Assembly: GCF_007667275.1 (NCBI RefSeq)
Contig: NZ_VDQT01000001.1
Span: 124,001-188,000, forward strand
Length of the DNA stretch: 64,000 nucleotides
DNA from: Stenotrophomonas rhizophila
GTDB taxonomy: Bacteria > Pseudomonadota > Gammaproteobacteria > Xanthomonadales > Xanthomonadaceae
Direction of reading: 5' to 3'
Below the pieces are notes generated by a model. The model was not told the origin of the DNA. It saw only the letters and a list, made by a program, of their open reading frames with translations, and ran no database searches. The position numbers and the translations under genes are program-made. Positions 9,864-21,015 of the stretch are shown here, one piece after another. How positions within the stretch are numbered: position 1 is the first letter of the stretch; each line of letters begins with the position of its first letter.

Positions 9864-10514
9864 TCAGGCGGGGTCGATGAGGCCGAGGGCGCGGGCGGTG
9901 CGCAGGTTCTCGGGGGTGTCGATGTCCAGCGCCAGTCCGGGGGCGTCCAGCAGGAACAGCGACGACGGGGGCAGGGCGCGCAGGCGGGCGCGGAAGCCGC
10001 TGTCGGGGGTGCCGGGGGTGAGGTCGGTGAACCAGTGGCCTGGGATTACTGCGGGTACGCCGGGGGTGCTTGAGGCGTCGGTTGACACGCATGGCGTGTC
10101 ACTACCTGGCGTTGTGGTTGCGGCGCAGCCTGAGGAGGCGTTTGAGGCGCCTCTCAACAAGGCGTGGAGGTGCGCGGCTTCGAGGGCCGGCTGATCGCAG
10201 GTGATGACCAGCACCTGCGCGTATTCAGCGACATACGGCGCGGCGGTGTCCAGGCTGCTGCGCATGCCGCGGCCGGGATCGGGATTGATCGCCAGGGTGC
10301 ACGGCTGGCCGGCCAGCGCTTCGCGCAGGAGATCGGCGTCGGGTGGCAGCACGGCCACCACGGCGCCGGGCGTGGTGCCGCGTGCCAGCCGCACCATGCG
10401 GTGCAGCAGCGTTTCACCGTCGATGCGCAGCAGCTGCTTGGGCTGGCCCAGGCGCGTGCTGGCGCCGGCCGCCAGGACCACTACGGCGTGGCCGCGTGGC
10501 GCGCCCGCGGTCAT
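9864..10514 (-). CDS. mocA: MocA-type molybdenum cofactor cytidylyltransferase with REP-derived insert
   Basis: This 216-residue GT-A nucleotidyltransferase shows LAAGASTRLGQPKQLL (residues about 15-30; nucleotide and Mg binding) and CDQPAL near 105, both typical of MocA/MobA-like enzymes. MocA joins CTP to molybdopterin to make the MCD cofactor used by PaoABC-type enzymes, which fits its place behind the two hydroxylase operons and an XdhC-type gene. Start and previous stop overlap as ATGA at 10511-10514, implying translational coupling. It is about 24 residues longer than E. coli MocA (192); the extra stretch SGCAATTTPGSDTPCVSTDA is partly encoded by a REP palindrome read in frame. Whether activity is kept is unknown. 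Confidence 0.85.
   Translation of the reverse strand: MTAGAPRGHAVVVLAAGASTRLGQPKQLLRIDGETLLHRMVRLARGTTPGAVVAVLPPDADLLREALAGQPCTLAINPDPGRGMRSSLDTAAPYVAEYAQVLVITCDQPALEAAHLHALLRGASNASSGCAATTTPGSDTPCVSTDASSTPGVPAVIPGHWFTDLTPGTPDSGFRARLRALPPSSLFLLDAPGLALDIDTPENLRTARALGLIDPA
10081..10105 (-). repeat. GTAG-type REP inside the mocA coding sequence
   Basis: On the minus strand the sequence reads GTAG followed by the palindrome TGACACGCCATGCGTGTCA, the same class as the elements at 1331-1410 and 29785-29855. It lies wholly within mocA and is translated as part of GSDTPCVST. The frame is kept through it. Confidence 0.85.
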
Positions 10515-11518
10515 GACAGTCCCGGTGCCGCGTGACGCCACGCCTGCAGCTGGGCGGCGATGCTCAGCGCGATCGCATCCGGGCCGCGACCGCCCAGGGC
10601 CAGCCCGACCGGTGAGCGCAGGCGGGGCGACAGCGCGGCGCAGGCCGCCGCCGGCAGCACCTTGAACAGGTCATCGCGGCGTCGGGCGGGCCCAAGCAGG
10701 CCGATGAAGGGGATCTCCGTGGCCGCCAACTGCTCCAGCGCGTCCCGATCCAACTCGAAGTTGTGATGCATCACCAGCACCGCGTCGGGCAACGCGCCGG
10801 ACCACACAACTTCACCGGGGCGCTGCGTGCCCGGCAGCGGCAGGGCGTCGGGCAGCCGCGCACGCCAGCGTTCGCGCGGCTCCACCACCTGCACCCGCCA
10901 CCCCAGCCCCTGCAGCAGTGGCAGCAGCGGCGTGGCCTCCGGCCCGGCGCCGAGCAGCAGCACGCTGGGCGCCGGGCGCCACTGCAACCGCCACTGCATG
11001 GCACCGCTGTTCCATTCCACCGGCAGGCTGGGCAGGGTCGTCGACACTTCGGCGGCGCCGCAGTGCCAGCTCAGCCGGCCATCGACGTGCAGCTGCAATG
11101 CCAAGGTATTGTCGCCCTGCAACCAGGAAACCAGCACGGCCTCGATGCCCGGCACTGCCGCCATCGGAATCAGCGCGACCCGCTGCCGACCACGACAGCC
11201 CACGGCATTGCCGCCAAACAGGGCGTCGTCGTCGCGGGTATCGATCTCCATCCAGTCCAGCGCGCCATGGTCGGCGGCGTCCAGCGCGCGCCGTTCGATC
11301 TCCGGCTCTAGGCAGCCGCCGCTGAGCCAGCCCACATGGCCGGCGTCGCTGAACTGCACCAGGGTGCCGGCGCGCGTGTACGTGGAGCCCTCGGTCTCCA
11401 GCACTACCGCCAAGGCAGCGCGCTGGTTGGCGCGCACCGCATCGAGCGCCGCTTGCAGCACACGGCCCGGGTTGCCGTCCTCGGCATCCAGCGCAGTGGC
11501 GACGCGTCCGGCGCTCAT
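10511..11518 (-). CDS. paoD: XdhC/PaoD-like molybdenum hydroxylase maturation factor
   Basis: This 335-residue protein has an N-terminal XdhC/CoxI domain (VVLETEGSTYTRAGTL; SGGCLEPEI near residue 75) and a C-terminal XdhC Rossmann domain (LLLGAGPEA; LLGPARRR; GLALGGRGPDAIALSIAAQL). XdhC and PaoD proteins bind Moco, promote its sulfuration and insert it into hydroxylases of the xanthine oxidase family. It is the fourth gene after paoABC, as in E. coli, and its ATG overlaps the paoC stop (ATGA, 11515-11518). A single maturation gene seems to serve both hydroxylase operons here. The long upstream in-frame extension overlaps paoC and was discarded. Confidence 0.88.
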   Translation of the reverse strand: MSAGRVATALDAEDGNPGRVLQAALDAVRANQRAALAVVLETEGSTYTRAGTLVQFSDAGHVGWLSGGCLEPEIERRALDAADHGALDWMEIDTRDDDALFGGNAVGCRGRQRVALIPMAAVPGIEAVLVSWLQGDNTLALQLHVDGRLSWHCGAAEVSTTLPSLPVEWNSGAMQWRLQWRPAPSVLLLGAGPEATPLLPLLQGLGWRVQVVEPRERWRARLPDALPLPGTQRPGEVVWSGALPDAVLVMHHNFELDRDALEQLAATEIPFIGLLGPARRRDDLFKVLPAAACAALSPRLRSPVGLALGGRGPDAIALSIAAQLQAWRHAAPGLS

Positions 11519-13713
11519 CCGATCGCGGGCAGCCCGGCCAGCAGCTTGTCCAGCGTGATCGGGTACTCCCGCACCCGGGTGCCGGTGGCGTTGTAGATGG
11601 CGTTGGCCACCGCCGCGCTGACCCCACACAGGCCGAGTTCGCCCACGCCCTTGGCCTTCATCGGCGACGACACCGGGTCGGTTTCGTCCAGGAACACCAC
11701 TTCCTGGTGGGGAATGTCGGCGTGCACCGGTACTTCGTAGCCGGCCAGGTCGTGGTTGACGAAGAAGCCCAGCCGCGTGTCCACCGCCAGCTCTTCGGAC
11801 AAGGCCGCGCCCACGCCCATGGTCATCGCGCCGATCACCTGGCTGCGCGCGGTCTTCGGGTTGAGGATGCGGCCGGCCGCGCAGACTGCCAGCATGCGCC
11901 GGATCCGGCTTTCGCCGGTGGCTACGTCCACGCCCACTTCAACGAAATGCGCGGCGAAGGTGGACTGCTGGAACTTCTCTTCCAGCTCGGCGAACTCGAT
12001 GCTGTCCTCGACCACCAGCTCGCCACCGGCGGCGGCCTTGCCCAGCGCGAACCGCTTGCCGCCGCCGCTGACCTGGCCGTCGGCAAACGTCGCCGTGGCG
12101 GGGTCCAGCCCCAGCTTCGCCGCCACCGCCTCGCGCAGCTTGGTGCACGCCGCGAACACACCGGCGGTGGAACTGTTGGCGCCCCATTGGCCGCCGGAAC
12201 CCGCCGAGGCCGGGAAACTGGAATCGCCCAGCTTCACGGTCACCTGTTCAATCGGCACGCCCAGCATCTCCGCTGCGGTCTGGCCGAGGATGGTGTAGCT
12301 GCCGGTGCCGATGTCGGTCATGTCGGTTTCCACCGTGACCTGGCCATTCGCATCCAGGCGCACGCGCGCACCGGATTTCATCACCAGGTTGTTGCGGAAG
12401 CCGGCGGCCACGCCCATGCCCACCAGCCAGCGGCCATCGCGCTGCTGGCCGGGGCGGGCATTGCGCTTGTCCCAGCCGAAGCGCTGCGCACCGTCGCGCA
12501 GGCACTGCACCAGTTGCCGCTGGGAGAAGGGGCGCTGCGGATTGGCCGGGTCGACCTGGGTATCGTTGCGGATCCGGAACTCGACCGGATCCAGGCCCAG
12601 CTTCTCGGCCATTTCATCCATCGCGATTTCCAGCGCCATCAACCCCGGGGTTTCGCCCGGCGCGCGCATCGCATTGCCTTCGGGCAGGTCCAGCTGCGCC
12701 AGGCGCAGGCCGGCCAGCCGGTGGGCACCGGCGTACATCAGCTTGGTCTGCTGGATGGCCTCTTCCGGCGAGCCGCCAGGCAGGTTGCCCGACCACGATT
12801 CGTGACCGATCGCGGTGAGCGTACCCTGCGCAGTGGCCCCCAGGCGGATGCGCTGCAGCGTGGCCGGGCGGTGGGTGGTGTTGTTGGCGATCTGCGGGCG
12901 CGACAGCGCGACCTTGACCGGGCGCTTTGCGGCGCGGGCACCCAATGCGGCCAGCAGCACGTCCGAACGTACGAACAGTTTTCCGCCGAAGCCACCGCCG
13001 ATGTACGGCGAGATCAGGCGCACGTTCTCCTTCGGCAGTCCCAAGGTCTTGGCCAGGTCGGTCTTGCCCCAGTCGATCATCTGGTTGGAGGTCCACACGG
13101 TGAGCTTGTCGCCCTCCCAGGCAGCGAGGGTGGCGTGCGGTTCCATCATCGCGTGCGACTGGTCGGGGGTGTGGTACAGCGCGTCCAGGGTCACCGGTGC
13201 TTCACCAAAGGCCTTCTCGAAATCGCCCACGCGGGCATCCGGGTCGGTCTTCTGGAAGTGGGTGCCGGCCTTTTTTGCGGCGGCCAGGTCGTAAGCGCCT
13301 TTCTGCGTGGTATAGCGCACCTTGACCAGGCCGGCCGCGGCACGCGCCTGTTCAAAGGTCTCGGCCACCACCAGCGCCAGCGCCTGGTGGTAGTGCGAGA
13401 TCTCCGGACCGCCCAGCAGTGCGGCGGTATTGCGCTGCGACTTCTGCAGCGGCCCGGCGTTGTCGGCGGTGACGATGGCCAGCACCCCGGGGGAGCGGCG
13501 TGCGGCGTCCAGTTCGATGCTGCTGACCCGGCCCTTGGCGATGCCAGCGGTGACCACGTAGCCGTACGCCGGCGCGGCCACCGCATCGTGGCGTTCATAG
13601 GCATACGGGGCATGGCCGGTGGTCTTGAGCGGACCATCGATACGATTCAACGGCTGGCCGACCACCTTGAGCTGGTCGATTGGATTCTTGCCGGCGGGGG
13701 TGTCGAATTTCAT
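11515..13713 (-). CDS. paoC: Aldehyde oxidoreductase, molybdenum-binding subunit (PaoC-like)
   Basis: The 732-residue protein has the same length as E. coli PaoC (YagR) and the same N-terminus style (MKFDTPAGKNPIDQLKVVGQ). It holds the xanthine-oxidase-family large subunit features: IGGGFGGK near residue 240, the Moco-binding region with DIGTGSYT and QWGANSSTAG, and the C-terminal catalytic Glu in KGVGELGLCG. It should oxidise aldehydes to acids, with electrons passing through the Fe-S and FAD subunits. Only 3 bp separate it from paoB; its stop overlaps the start of paoD. It carries no signal of its own and would be exported with the Tat-tagged small subunit. Confidence 0.92.
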   Translation of the reverse strand: MKFDTPAGKNPIDQLKVVGQPLNRIDGPLKTTGHAPYAYERHDAVAAPAYGYVVTAGIAKGRVSSIELDAARRSPGVLAIVTADNAGPLQKSQRNTAALLGGPEISHYHQALALVVAETFEQARAAAGLVKVRYTTQKGAYDLAAAKKAGTHFQKTDPDARVGDFEKAFGEAPVTLDALYHTPDQSHAMMEPHATLAAWEGDKLTVWTSNQMIDWGKTDLAKTLGLPKENVRLISPYIGGGFGGKLFVRSDVLLAALGARAAKRPVKVALSRPQIANNTTHRPATLQRIRLGATAQGTLTAIGHESWSGNLPGGSPEEAIQQTKLMYAGAHRLAGLRLAQLDLPEGNAMRAPGETPGLMALEIAMDEMAEKLGLDPVEFRIRNDTQVDPANPQRPFSQRQLVQCLRDGAQRFGWDKRNARPGQQRDGRWLVGMGVAAGFRNNLVMKSGARVRLDANGQVTVETDMTDIGTGSYTILGQTAAEMLGVPIEQVTVKLGDSSFPASAGSGGQWGANSSTAGVFAACTKLREAVAAKLGLDPATATFADGQVSGGGKRFALGKAAAGGELVVEDSIEFAELEEKFQQSTFAAHFVEVGVDVATGESRIRRMLAVCAAGRILNPKTARSQVIGAMTMGVGAALSEELAVDTRLGFFVNHDLAGYEVPVHADIPHQEVVFLDETDPVSSPMKAKGVGELGLCGVSAAVANAIYNATGTRVREYPITLDKLLAGLPAIG

Positions 13714-13716
13714 GGC

Positions 13717-14667
13717 TTATCCCTTCGCCTCCAGCAGCACGGCGGCGAGCGTGCGTTCGGCCAGCTGCACCTTGAAGGCATTCTGTGACGAGGGCGTCGC
13801 GCCTTTCAGCAGCGAGGCCATGACGGCCGCCGCACCCTGCGGCAACAGTGCGTCGGCTTCGGGCGTGCGCCAGGGCTTGTAAGCCACGCCGCCCAGGGCG
13901 ACCCGACCGCTGCCGTCGCGCTGTACCACCGCGGCCACCGACACCAGCGCGAAGGCGTACGAGGCACGGTCGCGCACCTTGCGGTAGATGTGGGTCCCGC
14001 CCAGCGGGGCAGGCAGTACGGCGGCGGCGATCAATTCGCCCTTGTCGAGCACGGTCTCCACCTGCGGCGTGGTGCCGGGCGCGCGGTACAGGTCATTGAG
14101 CCGGATGCGCCGGCTGGAGCCGTCCGGGCGGATGGTTTCCACCACCGCGTCCAGCGCCATCATCGCCACCGCCATGTCGCTGGGATGGGTGGCGATGCAG
14201 GCCGGGCTGGTGCCGACCACGGCCAGCTGCCGGCTGATTCCGCCTATCGCGCCGCAGCCACTGCCGGGCAGGCGCTTGTTGCAGGGCTGGGCGGTGTCGT
14301 AAAAGTAGGGGCAGCGCGTACGCTGCAGCAGGTTGCCGGCCGTGGTGGCCTTGTTGCGCAGCTGGCCGGACGCACCGGCGACCAGCGCGCGGGTCAGCAG
14401 CGCATAGTCGCGGCGCACGCGTGCATCCGAAGCCAGGTCGGTGTTGCGCACCAGCGCACCGATGCGCAGGCCGCCATCCTCGGTCGCCTCGATGGTATCC
14501 AGCGCCAACCCGTTCACGTCGATCAGATGCGCCGGCGTTTCGATCTCCAGCTTCATCAGGTCCAGCAGGTTGGTACCGCCGGCGATGAAGCGCGCGCCCT
14601 GGGTCCGCGCTGCGGCGGCGGCCGCTTCGGCCGGGGAGGTGGCGCGTTCGTAGCTGAAGGCCCTCAT
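13717..14667 (-). CDS. paoB: Aldehyde oxidoreductase, FAD-binding subunit (PaoB-like)
   Basis: The 316-residue subunit has the FAD-binding motif [13 protein letters not shown] (residues 28-40) and the CO-dehydrogenase flavoprotein C-terminal domain. Four cysteines near residues 119, 129, 138 and 157 ([29 protein letters not shown]) match the extra [4Fe-4S] cluster site of E. coli PaoB, which most xanthine-oxidase flavin subunits lack. The start ATG at 14665-14667 overlaps the stop of paoA as ATGA; an upstream in-frame start would lie within paoA and was rejected. Confidence 0.92.
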   Translation of the reverse strand: MRAFSYERATSPAEAAAAAARTQGARFIAGGTNLLDLMKLEIETPAHLIDVNGLALDTIEATEDGGLRIGALVRNTDLASDARVRRDYALLTRALVAGASGQLRNKATTAGNLLQRTRCPYFYDTAQPCNKRLPGSGCGAIGGISRQLAVVGTSPACIATHPSDMAVAMMALDAVVETIRPDGSSRRIRLNDLYRAPGTTPQVETVLDKGELIAAAVLPAPLGGTHIYRKVRDRASYAFALVSVAAVVQRDGSGRVALGGVAYKPWRTPEADALLPQGAAAVMASLLKGATPSSQNAFKVQLAERTLAAVLLEAKG

Positions 14668-15308
14668 GCGCGCTTCCCTCCCACGTCTTCGATCGCCTCG
14701 ATGATGTTGGAGTACGCACCACAGCGACACAGGTTGCCGCTCATGCGCTCACGGATCTCATCGGTGGAGAGCGGGGTACGCGCCTGCAGGTCGCCGGTGA
14801 CGTGGCTGGGAATGTTGTCGCGCACTTCCTGCAAAACCGCCACCGCCGAGCAGATCTGGCCCGGCGTGCAATAGCCGCACTGGTAGCCGTCGTGCTTCAC
14901 GAACGCGGCCTGCATGGGATGCAGCTTGTCCGGGCTGCCCAGACCTTCGATGGTGGTGATCTTCGCGCCCTGGTGCATCACTGCCAGGGTCAGGCAGGCG
15001 TTGATCCGGCGGCCGTCGACCAGCACCGTGCAGGCGCCGCATTGGCCATGGTCGCAGCCCTTCTTGGTGCCGGTCAGGTGCAGGTGCTCGCGCAGCGCAT
15101 CGAGCAGGGTCACCCGGGTGTCCAGCTGCAGGGTGCGCGGACGACCGTTCACCTCGAAGGCGACCTCGGCGCTGACCGGCGCGCGGGCCCCGGCCGGGTT
15201 TCCCTGCGCCTCGGCAACGGCCGCGGGCAGGACCATGGTGGTGGCCGATCCGGCGCCGAGTTTCAGCACGTCGCGTCGCGACAGGGAAAGGTGCGGAGGG
15301 GTAGGCAT
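14664..15308 (-). CDS. paoA: Aldehyde oxidoreductase, [2Fe-2S] subunit with Tat signal (PaoA-like)
   Basis: The 214-residue subunit begins with a twin-arginine signal (SRRDVLK at about 10-16, then a hydrophobic run ending in AEAQG), so the complex is exported folded to the periplasm, as for E. coli PaoABC. Two [2Fe-2S] clusters are provided by [19 protein letters not shown] plus a later Cys (plant-ferredoxin-type) and by CGYCTPGQ plus NLCRCGAY. It is the first gene of its own unit, 133 bp after the end of the upstream hydroxylase operon. Confidence 0.93.
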   Translation of the reverse strand: MPTPPHLSLSRRDVLKLGAGSATTMVLPAAVAEAQGNPAGARAPVSAEVAFEVNGRPRTLQLDTRVTLLDALREHLHLTGTKKGCDHGQCGACTVLVDGRRINACLTLAVMHQGAKITTIEGLGSPDKLHPMQAAFVKHDGYQCGYCTPGQICSAVAVLQEVRDNIPSHVTGDLQARTPLSTDEIRERMSGNLCRCGAYSNIIEAIEDVGGKRA

Positions 15309-15357
15309 CGGTTGGCTCCTCGTTGGCTGCGGCCGCCTGGCTCACGGGATAGGCACG

Positions 15358-15376
15358 GGCACGCCCCAGGCGTGCC
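15358..15376. repeat. Small inverted repeat between the two hydroxylase operons
   Basis: GGCACGCC-CCA-GGCGTGCC forms an 8-bp stem with a 3-base loop in the 133-bp gap between the two operons. It resembles a decayed REP palindrome and could act as a weak terminator or mRNA stabiliser. There is no T-run after it on the minus strand. Confidence 0.45.
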
Positions 15377-15441
15377 GACCGGGCCATCCTGGGGCAGACG
15401 CAGTCGGCATACGGTGAAACGGGTGAAGGCAGGCGCGACCC

Positions 15442-17711
<2,270 letters not shown>

Positions 17712-17715
<4 letters not shown>

Positions 17716-18758
17716 GCGGCATCTCCGGTGGGGAGCAGGGGCACGCCCTGGTTGGTGACCGTGCCGTTCGCGGCGGTGGTGAGCGCGCGGATGATGGCGC
17801 GGTGGGCAAGCGGGATCTTGAACGCGTTCTGGCCCTGCGAGACGGCGCCGTCCAGGAGCCGGTCGGCAGCCGCCGCGAACGCCTCGGTGCCGGGCCGCTG
17901 GCCGACCAGAAGGGCTTCTGCCGCCGGGTCGCGCCACGGCTTGTGCGCAACGCCGCCCAGCGCAAGGCGCGCGCCGCGGATGCTGCCGTCGTCGGCAATA
18001 TCCAGTGCCGCCGCCACGGACACCAGAGCGAAGGCGTAGGACAACCGTTCGCGCAACTTCAGGTAGGCGCTGTGCGCGGCGTATTCCGGCGCCGGTGGCA
18101 GTTCGATGCGCAGGATCAGTTCGTCCGGCTGCAGCGTGCTGTCGATATGCGGGGCATCCCCCGGTAGGCGGTGGAACCCGGCGAACGGGATGGTCCGTTC
18201 GCCCCGCACGCTGGCCACGTGCACGGTGGCCTCCAGCGCTGCAAGCGCCACGCACATGTCTGAAGGGTGGGTGGCCATGCAGTGTTCGCTGGCCCCGAGG
18301 ATCGCGTGATGGCGGGTCAGCCCGCCCACGGCCGAGCAGCCGGTGCCGGGTTCGCGCTTGTTGCACGGGGTAGCCCGGTCATAGAAATACGTGCAGCGCG
18401 TACGCTGCAGCAGGTTGCCGCCATTGCTCGCCATGTTGCGCAGCTGCGGCGAGGCCGCCGCGAGCATCGCGGCCGACAACAGGGGATAGTTGCGTTCCAC
18501 CAGCGGATGCCAGGCGGTATCGGCGTTACGCGCGGTGGCACCCAGGCGCAGCCCGCCGTCTTCGCGCTGTTCGATGGTATCAAGCGGCAGCCGGTTCACG
18601 TCCACCAGGGCAGCCGGAGTCATCAACTGCAGCTTCATCAGGTCGAGCAGGTTAGTGCCGCCGGCGATGAAGCGGGTGGTGTTGGCGCCTTCGGAATCGG
18701 CGAGGGCCTGCAGCGCCTGCTGCACCGATTCGGCGCGTTGGTAGGTCGGGGGAATCAT
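17712..18758 (-). CDS. Molybdenum hydroxylase, FAD-binding subunit (second copy)
   Basis: The 348-residue protein has [13 protein letters not shown] (residues 30-42) for FAD binding and the same four-Cys pattern as PaoB (RTRCTYFYD, PCNKR, GTGCSA, EHCMATHPSD), so it probably also carries an extra [4Fe-4S] cluster. It is about 30 residues longer than the downstream paralogue, mainly at the C-terminus. Both ends overlap the neighbouring genes by ATGA, so the three subunits are translationally coupled. Confidence 0.9.
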
Positions 18759-19309
18759 GCCGGCACCGTCCCGGGCACCCAGTCTTTCGGGGTCGGTCTG
18801 GCGCCCTCATCGTCGCCATCCAGCACCGACATCACCGCATCGGTGATCTGCGGATAGGCGCCGCAGCGGCAGATGTTGCCACTCATCAGCTCGCGCACCT
18901 GGTCGCGGCTGCAGGCCTTGCCTTCGTTGACCAGGCCCTGTGCCGAGCAGATCTGCCCGGGGGTGCAATACCCGCACTGCAGGGCATCGCAGGCCACGAA
19001 CGCCGCCTGCAGCGGGTGCAGCACGTCGCCTTCGGCAAAGCCTTCGATGGTCTGCACCTCGGCCCCGTCCTGCATCACCGCCAGGGTGAGGCAGCTGTTG
19101 ATGCGCCGCCCATCCACCAGCACCGTGCAGGCGCCGCACTGCCCGTGGTCGCAGCCCTTCTTGGTGCCGGTCAGCTGAAGCCGTTCACGTAGGAGGTCGA
19201 GCAGGCTGACCGTGGATTCGAGCTGCAGGGTGTGCAGCGCACCGTTGACGGTGAGCGTCACGGGGTAAAGCTCGCGCGGACGCGGGTCGGGGCGGTCGTA
19301 CTCGCTCAT
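18755..19309 (-). CDS. Molybdenum hydroxylase, [2Fe-2S] subunit without Tat signal (second copy)
   Basis: The 184-residue subunit shows [19 protein letters not shown] plus a later Cys and CGYCTPGQ plus NICRCGAY for two [2Fe-2S] clusters. Unlike the downstream paralogue it starts directly with MSEYDRPDPRPRELYPVTLT, with no twin-arginine signal or hydrophobic segment, so this complex should stay in the cytoplasm. The ATG at 19307-19309 is preferred over one ten codons upstream. The C-terminus has about 25 extra residues. The ATGA overlap with the FAD gene continues the pattern of the operon. Confidence 0.9.
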   Translation of the reverse strand: MSEYDRPDPRPRELYPVTLTVNGALHTLQLESTVSLLDLLRERLQLTGTKKGCDHGQCGACTVLVDGRRINSCLTLAVMQDGAEVQTIEGFAEGDVLHPLQAAFVACDALQCGYCTPGQICSAQGLVNEGKACSRDQVRELMSGNICRCGAYPQITDAVMSVLDGDDEGARPTPKDWVPGTVPA

Positions 19310-19414
19310 GGCAGTTCCGGCTGGGGCGATTTGCCCCACGGTGTGCCATGTCTTGTCTAGTCAGAGTGCATGGTGGATGCACGTAGCGCGAAGACGAGCG
19401 TTGATGGGCCGCGT

Positions 19415-19666
19415 TCATCCTCCCCCGCGTACCACCCGTTTCCGATACTCGCGGACGTTGTCGCCGCGTATCCGCGTCTCCTGGGTGCCGTTGTTGGTGC
19501 CCACCTGCTGGTCCGAGCCGGTCACCGGCTTGGCCTCCACCGTGGTCTCGCGCTCGAACGCGTGCGATTTGTCGGTGTTGCGGTAGTACCGGTACAAGCC
19601 CCAGTACAGGGCTGTTGCGCTGGCAGGGCCAGCCAACAGCAACCAGAGTCCACTATCGTCGCTCAT
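19415..19666 (-). CDS. Small membrane protein of unknown function
   Basis: The 83-residue product has one N-terminal membrane segment (LWLLLAGPASATALYWGLY) followed by a charged tail rich in Thr, Asn and Arg. Its ATG overlaps the stop of the zinc-ribbon gene (ATGA at 19663-19666), so it belongs to the SPFH/zinc-ribbon operon. I do not recognise a family. It is the last gene before the hydroxylase operons; the 105-bp gap after it probably holds their promoter. Confidence 0.78.
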   Translation of the reverse strand: MSDDSGLWLLLAGPASATALYWGLYRYYRNTDKSHAFERETTVEAKPVTGSDQQVGTNNGTQETRIRGDNVREYRKRVVRGGG

Positions 19667-20997
19667 GAGGCAGCTACCAGGAACCAGAGGGTGATGGCTT
19701 CAACGACCGTGCCGGTGGTGAGCGCGGCCAGCAGCAGCTTCCACTGCTGCACCGGCACGCTGCCCATGGTTTCACCGGTGCGCCCGTTGACCGCGATGTA
19801 GTGCAACATGCCGCCGTTCCTGCCGGGCTGGTGGTACGAATACAGCCACACCGGCAGGTACATCGACACCCAGCGCGAACCGTGCACGTCCACCTGCTCG
19901 GTTTCCCAGCGCACGCCGCGGTCGTAGCGGCGCACCGAGCCCTCGACCTCGGAACGGGCGATGGACAGCAGCTGGTCTTCCAGCCGCGGTTTCATCTTCT
20001 CCACGTCCAGGTTGCGCTTTTCCGAGGTAAAGCCCAGCAGGTACGATGCATTCCACTTCAACGCATTCTTGGTGTCGAACGGCAGGATCGCGTTGATGAT
20101 GTTGTTGGTGTTGACCTTGGTATCCAGGTTGCCGCGCTCGGCCGAGGATTCCAGCGGCAGGTCGTCCACGGTGAAATCCACCTGGCGGTCCACCTGGTAC
20201 ACGTCCGCGTCGTAATACGTTTTCTTCTTGTCGCCTTCGCCGCGGGTGTACTGCCGGGTCTTGATCTCACCCTTGCCGGTCACGCGGGCGCTGACATTGC
20301 TGTCCACGATCATGTACGGCATGTACACGCCGACCACGTTTTCCGGAGTGAACTGCTCCTTGAACGCCTTCAGCGCGAACAGCCGGCGCTTGTCCACGAA
20401 CTGGCGGATGCGCGCGACCGCGTCGTCTTTCGTGATCCGGAACGGCAGCACCGCATCGGGCACCGCGCCGTTGGCGACCTGTTCGTTGACCCCGAACACA
20501 TGGCGGCACCAATGGCAGCGTGCGGTCATGGTCGTTTCGGTGTTGATGGTGACTTCAGCGCCGCAGCCGGTGCACTTGAAGCTCATCAGGCTGGCGGTCC
20601 CGGCCTGGATGTCGCGGGCACCGGAGGCGATGACCGTGCCCCGCAGCTGGTCGAGCCCTTCGCCCAGCCCGAATTCCTGCTCCACCAGCGCGCTGTGCCA
20701 CTCGTGGCGACAGAACTGGCACACCAGCACGTCGGTGCCCAGCTTGAGGCGCACGTCGGTCGAGCCACACTTCGGGCAACGGTTGAGCCCGTCCTTCAGC
20801 TCCTCGGCCCGGGTATCGAGCGCGACCGGATCGGGCGCCTCGATCTCGGCGCGGATCGGGTCGGGCAGGGTGGCCGGGTCCAGCGGGAAGCTGCCGGGCA
20901 GCGGCGGGACGTCGCGTGGCGAACCGGGTCCGGTGACGGCCTCGGGCAACGGCGGCGGGCCCCCGGGCAGCGGGGGCGGTGTTCTTGGATCGGACAT
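19663..20997 (-). CDS. Zinc-ribbon membrane-associated protein
   Basis: The 444-residue protein begins with a Pro-rich stretch (residues 1-30), then a zinc ribbon CPKCG...CQFC (about 74-96) and a second Cys-pair domain CTGCG...CHWC (about 143-164). A large mixed domain follows, and the C-terminus ends in a hydrophobic segment (LLLAALTTGTVVEAITLWFL). This is the TFIIB-type zinc-ribbon family often encoded beside SPFH/virion-core-like proteins. Its role is unknown; a link to membrane stress or envelope organisation is inference from context. It lies 18 bp after the SPFH gene. Confidence 0.8.
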   Translation of the reverse strand: MSDPRTPPPLPGGPPPLPEAVTGPGSPRDVPPLPGSFPLDPATLPDPIRAEIEAPDPVALDTRAEELKDGLNRCPKCGSTDVRLKLGTDVLVCQFCRHEWHSALVEQEFGLGEGLDQLRGTVIASGARDIQAGTASLMSFKCTGCGAEVTINTETTMTARCHWCRHVFGVNEQVANGAVPDAVLPFRITKDDAVARIRQFVDKRRLFALKAFKEQFTPENVVGVYMPYMIVDSNVSARVTGKGEIKTRQYTRGEGDKKKTYYDADVYQVDRQVDFTVDDLPLESSAERGNLDTKVNTNNIINAILPFDTKNALKWNASYLLGFTSEKRNLDVEKMKPRLEDQLLSIARSEVEGSVRRYDRGVRWETEQVDVHGSRWVSMYLPVWLYSYHQPGRNGGMLHYIAVNGRTGETMGSVPVQQWKLLLAALTTGTVVEAITLWFLVAAS

Positions 20998-21015
20998 GGT
21001 TATCGTGCGCCCGCC

